Below, in pieces: positions 1 through 7,881 of a stretch of DNA of 7,881 bases. The translations under genes were made by a program, and so were the position numbers. Where the stretch lies: positions 1 through 7,881 of the forward strand of contig DATAAM010000232.1 in assembly GCA_036260075.1 (NCBI GenBank). The letters run 5' to 3'. The stretch is from DATAAM01 sp036260075 (GTDB lineage Bacteria > Actinomycetota > Acidimicrobiia > Acidimicrobiales > JAHWLA01). Positions within the stretch are counted from its first letter, which is position 1, and each line of letters starts with the position of its first letter. The notes beneath the pieces were generated by a model that saw nothing but the letters and a program-made list of their open reading frames with translations, was not told where the DNA came from and searched no databases.

Positions 1-548
<548 letters not shown>

Positions 549-551
549 CCC

Positions 552-580
552 GGTGCCGCCCTGCTAGTCGGGGCGGCGCT
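552..580 (+). terminator. Possible hairpin terminator after uvrB (no U tract)
   Basis: A perfect 7-bp inverted repeat (GCCGCCC at 555-561, GGGCGGC at 571-577) extends on both sides through G-C and G-U pairs to about 12 pairs, closing a 5-nt loop at 564-568. It begins 3 bases after the uvrB stop. No T run follows, so it would be a U-less hairpin terminator of the kind proposed for GC-rich actinobacteria. The flanking wobble pairs form only in the plus-strand transcript, which favours a role for uvrB. It also covers the stop codon and last codons of the minus-strand small gene, so part of the symmetry could be chance in GC-rich coding DNA. Confidence 0.4.
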
Positions 581-791
581 CCTCCCCGATGCTGCTCGAC
601 CCGCCGAGCACGGGGTCGGCTTCGAGCACCTCCTTGAACTGCTCGGGCGGGTCGATGTCCGCCTCCAGTCCTTCGTCGGTCTCCGTGCTGCGGGCGGGGC
701 CCTCGTCGCCGCCCGGCGTCGCCGTCTGCTTCTCGGTGGGCCGGGCGGCGGTGGTGCCTTCGATGTCCTGGGGTCGGGCGTCCTCGGTCAC
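564..791 (-). CDS. Small acidic hypothetical protein, 75 aa
   Basis: I do not recognise this protein. It would be a 75-residue, hydrophilic, Glu/Asp/Pro/Thr-rich chain with no cysteine, no membrane segment and no obvious fold; it is probably disordered. The central part is a Thr/Pro/Gly-rich stretch and the C-terminal half carries a short amphipathic segment (PPEQFKEVLEADPVLG). The start is GTG at 791; a TAG at 803-801 in the same frame rules out a longer version. It lies 22 bp downstream of the VOC gene on the same strand, so it could be the second gene of that transcript. No strong ribosome binding site is seen. A non-coding stretch of GC-rich DNA is the alternative. Confidence 0.45.
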   Translation of the reverse strand: MTEDARPQDIEGTTAARPTEKQTATPGGDEGPARSTETDEGLEADIDPPEQFKEVLEADPVLGGSSSIGEERRPD

Positions 792-813
792 GGCAGGGGC
801 CTACCCGCCCCGC

Positions 814-1578
814 CTACGAAGCAGGCATGTGGAACACGGCGAACACGGCGCCCTGCGGATCGCCCAGGACGGCGAAGCGACCTGCGGGGATGTCCATCGG
901 CCCCACGAACACCTGGCCCCCCTCCTGCTGGGCGGCTGCCACCGTGCCGTCGACATCCGCGGAACCGAAGTAGACCAACCAGTGGGCGGGCACCTCGTCG
1001 GGCACCCGGCCGGCCATGTCGAGCATCCCGGCCACGCTGCGCCCGTCGAGCACGAACTGTGTGTACTGCGTGGGCTCGGTGGTCGTGTCGGCCTTCCAGC
1101 CGAACACCGCCTCGTAGAAGGCGGCCGCCGTCTCGGTGTCACGGGAGTTGAGCTCGGACCAGCAGAAGGTGCCCGGCTCGTTGGCGAGCTGGGCGCCCCG
1201 GTGCTGCCCTGGCTGCCAGATCGAGAGCACCACACCTGTGGGGTCGGAGAACACCGCCATGCGCCCGGCGTCGAGGACGTCCATGGGCTCCAGCAGCACG
1301 GTGCCGCCGGCTTCCCGCACGGCCGCCGTGGTGGTGTCGGCGTCGGCCACGCTGACGTATGTGGTCCAGCGGGGCGGCCCGGGGTCCTGGGCCGGGCCGA
1401 CGCCCGCCACTGCCTTCTCCCGCAGCAATGCCATGCGGTAGCCCCCGCTGTCGGGCGCCGCCTTCGCCACCGTCCAGCCGAAGAGCGTCCCGTAGAAGGC
1501 CACGGCGGCGTCGATGTCGTGCACCCCGATGTCGACCCACGACGGCGTGCCGGCTGCGTACTCCGTGAACTCGGCCAT
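814..1578 (-). CDS. VOC family protein with two glyoxalase/bleomycin-resistance-like modules (Cfp30B-like)
   Basis: A 254-residue protein with two tandem vicinal-oxygen-chelate modules, roughly residues 12-122 and 137-250. Each repeats the family plan: an opening strand (PSWVDIGVHD; FCWSELNSRD), an FY-(6)-FGW helix end (AVAFYGTLFGW; AAAFYEAVFGW), and a closing GDP/SDP-x-G strand (FSDPTGVVLSIWQP; LGDPQGAVFAVFHMP). Size and arrangement match the actinobacterial Cfp30B (Rv0577 of Mycobacterium tuberculosis) type, often annotated glyoxalase or hydroxylase. Substrate is unknown; methylglyoxal-type detoxification is only a family-level suggestion. No signal peptide, so it is likely cytoplasmic. The ATG at 1578 is preceded at 6 nt by a strong AAAGGGGG binding site (1592-1585), which fixes the start. 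It is divergent from uvrA across 86 bp containing a LexA box, and may be SOS-regulated with it. Confidence 0.9.
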   Translation of the reverse strand: MAEFTEYAAGTPSWVDIGVHDIDAAVAFYGTLFGWTVAKAAPDSGGYRMALLREKAVAGVGPAQDPGPPRWTTYVSVADADTTTAAVREAGGTVLLEPMDVLDAGRMAVFSDPTGVVLSIWQPGQHRGAQLANEPGTFCWSELNSRDTETAAAFYEAVFGWKADTTTEPTQYTQFVLDGRSVAGMLDMAGRVPDEVPAHWLVYFGSADVDGTVAAAQQEGGQVFVGPMDIPAGRFAVLGDPQGAVFAVFHMPAS

Positions 1579-1584
1579 CCCTGG

Positions 1585-1592
1585 CCCCCTTT
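1585..1592 (-). promoter_or_regulatory. Ribosome binding site of the VOC gene
   Basis: Read on the minus strand this is AAAGGGGG, six bases before the ATG at 1578. It supports this start over the longer open frame upstream in another frame. Confidence 0.7.
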
Positions 1593-1608
1593 CCTCGGAA
1601 GACGCGGC

Positions 1609-1637
1609 ACCCTATATCCGAACATCCGTTCGATCAA
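1609..1637 (-). promoter_or_regulatory. Predicted promoter of the VOC gene
   Basis: On the minus strand, TTGATC (1637-1632) matches the -35 consensus at TTGA. It is followed after exactly 17 bases by TAGGGT (1614-1609), which fits TAnnnT. Transcription would begin near 1602, giving a leader of about 24 nt that holds the AAAGGGGG ribosome binding site. The SOS palindrome fills most of the spacer, so bound LexA should block it. This is a motif-based prediction. Confidence 0.5.
1619..1632. promoter_or_regulatory. LexA-binding SOS box in the uvrA/VOC divergent region
   Basis: CGAACATCCGTTCG is a 5-bp perfect inverted repeat (CGAAC/GTTCG) around a 4-bp centre. It fits the Gram-positive and actinobacterial LexA operator core GAAC-N4-GTTC. 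Its position 33 bp before the uvrA start, overlapping the predicted -35 of uvrA and the spacer of the predicted VOC promoter, is typical of a repressor site, and uvrA is a classic SOS gene. What is seen is the palindrome; binding by LexA is inferred from family knowledge. Confidence 0.85.
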
Positions 1638-1656
1638 GGGGGATCGCGGCTATCCT
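1628..1656 (+). promoter_or_regulatory. Predicted uvrA promoter, possibly giving a leaderless mRNA
   Basis: TATCCT at 1651-1656 fits the actinobacterial -10 pattern TAnnnT and ends 8 bases before the uvrA ATG at 1665. Transcription would then begin at or within about 2 bases of the start codon. The -35 position 17 bp upstream (GTTCGA, 1628-1633) is a poor match but lies in the right half of the SOS box. No Shine-Dalgarno sequence is well placed: the purine run AAGGGGGA at 1636-1643 is over 20 bases from the ATG and upstream of the -10. Leaderless translation is therefore the simplest reading. Confidence 0.5.
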
Positions 1657-1664
1657 CGGCGGCG

Positions 1665-4504
<2,840 letters not shown>

Positions 4505-4508
<4 letters not shown>

Positions 4509-5440
4509 CCGGCCTCTCGGAGGTGGCGCCCCGCACGTACGCCTACGTGCAAGGCGACGGCGGGTGGGGCCTGAGCAACGCGGGGCTGGTGGTGGGCGAC
4601 GGCGAGGCGCTGCTCGTCGACACGTTCTGGGATCGGGCCCACACGCAGCGGTTGCTCGACGCGCTGCCCACGCGGCCCACGATCGTGGTCAACACGCACT
4701 ACAACGGCGACCACTGCTGGGGCAACGAGCTGGTGGCCGATGCGCGCATCGTGGCCCACGAGCGCTGTCGTGAGCAGCTGGTGAACGGCCCGCAGCCCGC
4801 ATTCCTCGCCGCGCTGCTGGCCGGCGACTCGGGCGGCGATCCCACCATGTCGTACATCCAGCAGGCGTTCGCCCGCTTCGACTTCGAGGGCATCACCATC
4901 GTGCCGCCCAACGACGTGTTCGACAGCGGCTCGCACTCGCTCGACGTCGGGGGTCGCTCCGTCGAGCTGTTCCACTACGGCCCGGCCCACACCCTGGGCG
5001 ACTGCGTGGCCTGGGTGCCCGACGAGCGGGTGCTCTTCACCGGCGACCTCGTGTTCTGGCGGGTGTGCCCGCTGGTGTGGGACGGCACCGTCACCAATTG
5101 GCTGCGTGCCTTGGACGAGATGGTGGCGCTCGATCCCGCCGTCGTCGTTCCCGGCCACGGCCCGGTGGGCGGGCCCGAGGCGCTGCACGACGTGGCCGGC
5201 TACTTCCGCCTCGTGGCCGAGCAGGGTCGCTCATTGCACCGCGAATGCGTGCCTGTCGACGAGGCCGTGGCCCGACTCGACCTCGGCCCGTACGCATCGT
5301 GGGTCGACGTGGAGCGCACCGCCCTCAACGTGCTCCAGGTGTACCGCGAGCTCGACGGCGACAGCGCCGAGCTCAACGCCGTCGAGGCGTTCTCCAAGAT
5401 GGCGGCGGCGGCGCCGCGGCTGTCCGGCGGCTGCTGCTGA
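4505..5440 (+). CDS. MBL-fold metallo-hydrolase, 311 aa
   Basis: A 311-residue metallo-beta-lactamase-fold protein. The motifs run in order: an N-terminal beta region with SNAGLVVGDGEALLVDT, the metal motif NTHYNGDH (H65, N67, D69, H70), H162 in GPAHTLGD, D181 in LFTGD, and H218 in VPGHGP. The usual HxHxDH is thus HxNxDH, with Asn replacing the second His. This variant, followed by CWGN, is to my recollection found in a group of actinobacterial MBL proteins, so it is probably not damage. The substrate is unknown; hydrolase, lyase or cyclase activity cannot be told apart by eye. The C-terminal 70 residues are helical and end in Gly-Gly-Cys-Cys. There is no signal peptide. The ATG at 4505 overlaps the uvrA TGA and has only a weak ribosome binding site, so expression probably depends on coupling to uvrA. 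MBL-fold genes beside uvrA occur in other actinobacteria (for example Rv1637c near Rv1638). Confidence 0.93.
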
Positions 5441-5459
5441 CGCCTCCGTTAAGGTGGCG
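5441..5459 (+). terminator. Weak hairpin after the uvrA-MBL operon
   Basis: CGCCTCC (5441-5447) and GGTGGCG (5453-5459) pair with one T-T mismatch around a 5-nt loop, starting at the base after the MBL stop. There is no T tract. It may attenuate readthrough into the acidic-protein/protease genes. The same bases contain a TAnnnT -10-like element, so the assignment is uncertain. Confidence 0.3.
5450..5455 (+). promoter_or_regulatory. Possible -10 element for the acidic-protein/protease pair
   Basis: TAAGGT fits TAnnnT and would start transcription near 5462, about 20 nt before the ATG at 5483 and ahead of its ribosome binding site. No convincing -35 lies 16-18 bp upstream. Readthrough from uvrA-MBL is the alternative. 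Confidence 0.3.
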
Positions 5460-5466
5460 ACAAACG

Positions 5467-5476
5467 AAGGGGGGAG
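5467..5476 (+). promoter_or_regulatory. Strong ribosome binding site of the 106-aa gene
   Basis: AAGGGGGGAG lies six bases before the ATG at 5483. It is the clearest Shine-Dalgarno sequence on the plus strand of the window, it fixes that start, and it supports this small gene being real. Confidence 0.7.
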
Positions 5477-5482
5477 CCGCGC

Positions 5483-5803
5483 ATGGACGAGCGACGGCCG
5501 ACGAAGGCGCCGAGGACGGCGGGCGAGCTGCGCCGCCGACTGGCCGAGATGGGCGATCCGTGGACAGTCGACCCGCGCCTGGGCGACGACGACCCGATCC
5601 CCGACTACGAACGGGGTGGGCAGCGGGAGGACGAGATCCCCGAGGAGTCGAGGCTCCCGGTGCTCTCGCCCGACGACGACCTCGACGAGCTGCTGAAGGA
5701 GCTCCCGCCGAACGACCCCGACCTGCGCAAGCGGTGGGCCGAGGAAGGCCTGCTCGACATCGATGCCAAGCCCACCGGAGACGCAGGGGCGGAGGGGGCA
5801 TGA
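5483..5803 (+). CDS. Acidic hypothetical protein, 106 aa, coupled to the cysteine protease
   Basis: I do not recognise a family. The protein is 106 residues, hydrophilic, with many Asp/Glu/Pro and no cysteine, signal peptide or membrane segment. An N-terminal basic helix (about residues 12-23, AGELRRRLAEMG) is followed by a GDPWTVDPRLGDDDPIPDY segment. A Glu-rich linker comes next, then a second helical part (about 64-92) containing DDDLDELLKEL and DPDLRKRWAEEGLLDI. A strong ribosome binding site supports the ATG. Its TGA overlaps the protease ATG (ATGA at 5800-5803), so the two are translationally coupled and probably made in fixed ratio. A protease partner such as an inhibitor, chaperone or adaptor is inferred from that linkage only; the ERFNIN motif of papain propeptides is not present. 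Confidence 0.8.
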   Translation: MDERRPTKAPRTAGELRRRLAEMGDPWTVDPRLGDDDPIPDYERGGQREDEIPEESRLPVLSPDDDLDELLKELPPNDPDLRKRWAEEGLLDIDAKPTGDAGAEGA

Positions 5804-7467
5804 CAGTCGACTGGCGCAACCGGTTCGGGCGGGGCTGGATCACCAGCGTCCGCCACCAAGGCGGGTCCGCCAACTGCTGGGCGTTCGCCATGACCGCCCT
5901 GTACGAGGCGATGATCCGCATCGAACACCTCCTGTGGACGCGGCGCTCGGAGGGCGACATGGCCCGCGGCGCGGGCAAGCAGGCCTGGGACCTCGGCAAC
6001 CTGGGCGAGGCGGCCATCTTCGTCGAGCGCTACGGGCTTGCCGATCCCGACTGCTTCCCGTTCAGCGAGGCGGCATCGCTGTACACGGCCAAGCCGCACG
6101 GCGCCTCGCTGTCGGCCATGCCGCTGTCGCCGACGCCCGACCGGGCCGGCCGCACCATGCGCGTCCCCGCCGGCAGCACCACCGGCATCAGCGACGTGGC
6201 CCAGAAGAAGCGCTGGATCGACCTGGTGGGACCGATGGCGGTGATGATCGTGCCGCCCCCCGACTTCAATGCCGTGAGCTCGGGCATCTACCGTCCCACA
6301 CAGCAAGGGCAGGGCATCGCCCACGCCCTGCTCGTGGTCGGCTTCGACGACGACGAGCGCTACTGGATCGTCAAGAACTCGTGGGGCACGGGCTGGGGCG
6401 TGGGCGGCTTCGGCCGCATCTCCTACGACTTCGCCACCCTCACCAACGCCACGTTCGTCGGCGTGCGTGGCACCAACCCCGACCCGTGGGCCCGACGCCG
6501 CCTCCGCAACGGCGTGCTCGTGCAAGGGGGCAACGGGGCCACCCGCAACAACTTCGAGCTGTTCATGCGACAGGGCCTCAACATCGAGCACTGGTACAGG
6601 GAGCACGCCGACCCCGCCCTCCCGTGGCGCCGCGTCGGCCTGGTGCGCACGGCCGACGTCTGGCGCACAACGTTCCGCGACGACGCCCTCGACTGCCCGG
6701 CCGTCGTCAACAGCACGTTCAACCGCAACTACGAGCTGGTGTACCGCTCCAACTTCCGCTACCTGCGGCACGTCTACTTCGACCAGGCGTCCCGCGACTG
6801 GTACGACGCCACCATCTTCGGGCCGATCGACCCCGTCGGCATCCCCGGGTTCGTCCAGAGCAACCGGGGGGCACCCGGCGACTTCGAGGTGGTGGTGGTC
6901 ACCACAACCGGACAGGCCGAGCACTGGACGAAGCACAACAGCTCGCCGTGGAGCCGGCTGCCCGGCACGTGGTACCGGCAGGCGCAGTTCGGCACCGGGT
7001 TCGCCTTCGGCGGCCCCGCCTTGGTGCAGAGCAAGCTCGGCGTGACGGGCAGTCCCGAGCGGGAGCAGGGCGAGCTGCACTTCGTCGGCGCCGACGCCAA
7101 TGGCACACTCCAGCACTGGGCCCGCCGCTCGGGCACGTGGACGCAGCTCGGCACCTTCGGCCAGGGAGTGCAGAGCGGTCCCTGCATGATCGAGGGCACC
7201 TACGGGGCGGGCAACGACGCGGGCATCGGCAACTTCGAGCTGTGCGTCGCCGTGGGCGGGGCCATCGAGCACTGGTGGCGCCACAACGCCTCGTCGGGGC
7301 CGTGGACACGGTCGGCCACGTTCGGCAACGGCGTGCGCCGGGTGGTCGGCCTGCTCCAGAGCTCGTTTGGCACCAACCTCGAGGTGATCGCCGAGCGCAC
7401 CGACGGCCGCTTCCAGCACTACTGGCGCGGCGGCGGGGGCTGGAACGCGGGAGTGGTGATCGTCTGA
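5800..7467 (+). CDS. Papain-like (C1A) cysteine protease fused to a six-repeat propeller-like domain, 555 aa
   Basis: The N-terminal part (residues 1 to about 225) is a papain-family catalytic domain. It begins with DWR, as mature papains do, and has Q20 (oxyanion hole), C26 in ANCWAFA, H175 in GIAHALLVVGF and N193 in VKNSWGTGWG, so all four active-site residues are kept. There is no signal peptide and no inhibitory propeptide. The papain CGSCW motif is replaced by SANCW, so the usual first disulfide cannot form; this suits a cytoplasmic enzyme. Residues about 237-555 hold six repeats of 48-64 residues with the pattern QS-x-x-G ... (N/D)-(F/L/Y)-E-(L/V) ... G-x-(I/L)-x-H-W/Y-x-(R/K) ... W ... 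FGxG, suggestive of a beta-propeller binding ligand or carbohydrate. The ATG at 5800 has GGAGGGGG just upstream and overlaps the 106-aa gene. Proteolytic activity is likely; substrate is unknown. Confidence 0.9.
   Translation: MTVDWRNRFGRGWITSVRHQGGSANCWAFAMTALYEAMIRIEHLLWTRRSEGDMARGAGKQAWDLGNLGEAAIFVERYGLADPDCFPFSEAASLYTAKPHGASLSAMPLSPTPDRAGRTMRVPAGSTTGISDVAQKKRWIDLVGPMAVMIVPPPDFNAVSSGIYRPTQQGQGIAHALLVVGFDDDERYWIVKNSWGTGWGVGGFGRISYDFATLTNATFVGVRGTNPDPWARRRLRNGVLVQGGNGATRNNFELFMRQGLNIEHWYREHADPALPWRRVGLVRTADVWRTTFRDDALDCPAVVNSTFNRNYELVYRSNFRYLRHVYFDQASRDWYDATIFGPIDPVGIPGFVQSNRGAPGDFEVVVVTTTGQAEHWTKHNSSPWSRLPGTWYRQAQFGTGFAFGGPALVQSKLGVTGSPEREQGELHFVGADANGTLQHWARRSGTWTQLGTFGQGVQSGPCMIEGTYGAGNDAGIGNFELCVAVGGAIEHWWRHNASSGPWTRSATFGNGVRRVVGLLQSSFGTNLEVIAERTDGRFQHYWRGGGGWNAGVVIV
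6508..7464 (+). repeat. Six tandem divergent protein repeats (probable beta-propeller blades)
   Basis: The repeats are anchored on a conserved His followed by Trp, Tyr or Val. They are IEHWYRE (His codon at 6589), LRHVYFD (6769), AEHWTKH (6922), LQHWARR (7114), IEHWWRH (7270) and FQHYWRG (7417). Each is preceded by an acidic-aliphatic strand (NFELF, NYELV, DFEVV, GELHF, NFELC, NLEVI). Each begins with a VQ/QS-type turn ending in Gly: VQGGNG, VNSTFN, VQSNRG, VQSKLG, IEGTYG, LQSSFG. Repeat 2 is the most degenerate, and repeat 6 is short and ends the protein. The DNA itself is diverged, so this is an old protein-level repeat. I can name no domain family with certainty; lectin-like propellers are the nearest analogy. 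Confidence 0.75.
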
Positions 7468-7470
7468 TCA
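7465..7470. other. Abutting convergent stop codons (TGATCA)
   Basis: The plus-strand protease stop TGA (7465-7467) is directly followed by TCA, the complement of the nadA stop (7470-7468). The two genes meet tail to tail with no intervening base, inside an 8-bp palindrome CTGATCAG (7464-7471). No room remains for a separate terminator, so the two transcripts should overlap at their 3' ends. Confidence 0.85.
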
Positions 7471-7881
7471 GGTAATCGAGAGCATCCGCTCCAGCGCCAC
7501 CTTGGCCCACTCGGTGGTCTCGGGGTCGACGGTGATGCGGTTGACGACGTTGCCGTCGACCAGGTTCTCCAGCACCCAGGCCAGGTGGGCGGCGTCGATG
7601 CGGAACATGGTGGAACAGGGGCACACGATGGGGTCGAGCGACACGACCGATTTGTCGGGCGTCTCGTTCGCCAGCCGCTGCACCAGGTGGATCTCGGTGC
7701 CCACGCCGATCGTGCTGCCCGCGGGGGCGGCCGCCACCGCCTTGATGATGTAGTCGGTCGAGCCCACCTGGTCGGCCAGCTCGACCACGTCGTGGGCGCA
7801 CTCGGGGTGCACCACGACGAGCCCGTCGGGGTGCTGCTGTCGGAAGGCGTGCACGTGCTCGGGCCGGAACCGCTGGTGCAC
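7468..7881 (-). CDS. nadA: Quinolinate synthase, C-terminal part (5' truncated by window edge)
   Basis: NadA condenses iminoaspartate with dihydroxyacetone phosphate to quinolinate, the step before NadC in de novo NAD synthesis, using an oxygen-sensitive 4Fe-4S cluster. The 137 residues visible are the C-terminal third. They contain VHPEC (Cys is a cluster ligand), GSTDYIIK, GVGTEIHLVQRL, NETPDKSVVSLDP, and VCPCSTMFRID, which bears the last cluster cysteine; the latter two correspond to the substrate pocket and cluster site. The VCPC-x-TM-x-RID form resembles Bacillus and actinobacterial NadA rather than the Escherichia coli type. The frame is open through the window edge, so the real start lies beyond 7881; the GTG at 7881 is internal. 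Stop TGA at 7470-7468 touches the protease stop. Confidence 0.96.
   Translation of the reverse strand: MHQRFRPEHVHAFRQQHPDGLVVVHPECAHDVVELADQVGSTDYIIKAVAAAPAGSTIGVGTEIHLVQRLANETPDKSVVSLDPIVCPCSTMFRIDAAHLAWVLENLVDGNVVNRITVDPETTEWAKVALERMLSIT

Noticed and set aside
801..1637. A longer minus-strand frame overlapping the VOC gene, starting in the control region.
   Set aside because: The product is Pro/Arg/Ser-rich with no domain. The VOC frame has two intact modules and a well-spaced ribosome binding site.
5483..5803. The 106-aa protein as a classical papain prodomain (I29) encoded separately.
   Set aside because: No ERFNIN-type heptad pattern or GNFD motif is visible. Only the looser idea of an unrelated partner is kept as a hypothesis.
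5605..7419. A 604-codon open frame antisense to the protease, and a 570-codon frame at 5763-7475 on the same strand.
   Set aside because: Both are out-of-frame shadows of the protease gene with compositionally biased products and no motifs.
7468..7881. GTG at 7881 as the true start of a short 137-aa protein.
   Set aside because: The sequence aligns with the interior of NadA from just before the second cluster cysteine, so it is a truncated gene cut by the window edge.

Overview
This is a GC-rich (about 70% by eye), densely packed chromosomal segment. Codon usage, a GAAC-N4-GTTC type LexA box, TAnnnT -10 elements and the gene families point to an actinobacterium. Acidimicrobiia or a relative is my guess; this is inference, since no rRNA or lineage marker is present.

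Layout: (1) 1-548, plus strand, the 3' end of uvrB (helicase motifs V and VI plus the UVR domain). (2) 564-1578, minus strand, a two-gene unit: a two-module VOC/glyoxalase-fold protein (Cfp30B-like) followed 22 bp later by a small acidic hypothetical protein that converges on uvrB. (3) 1579-1664, an 86-bp divergent control region centred on a palindromic SOS box (1619-1632). (4) 1665-4508, a complete uvrA, whose stop overlaps the start of an MBL-fold hydrolase gene (4505-5440) by ATGA. (5) 5483-7467, a second coupled pair: a 106-aa acidic hypothetical protein overlapping by ATGA a 555-aa protein that joins a papain-like cysteine protease domain to six tryptophan-rich repeats resembling a beta-propeller. 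(6) 7468-7881, minus strand, the 3' end of nadA, whose stop codon abuts the protease stop with no bases between.

Functionally, uvrB and uvrA supply nucleotide excision repair. The SOS box overlaps the predicted -35 of uvrA and sits in the spacer of a predicted VOC promoter, so one operator may control both directions, extending damage control to a VOC protein and, by readthrough, to the MBL hydrolase. NadA makes quinolinate for NAD and is unrelated to the others. The least familiar part is the acidic-protein/protease-propeller pair. The protease has all four papain active-site residues but no signal peptide, no propeptide and no cysteine at the papain C22 position. It therefore looks like an intracellular enzyme that needs another way to be kept in check, and the co-translated acidic protein is a natural candidate. 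No RNA genes, mobile elements or CRISPR arrays are visible, and there is no stretch over 300 bp without a gene.
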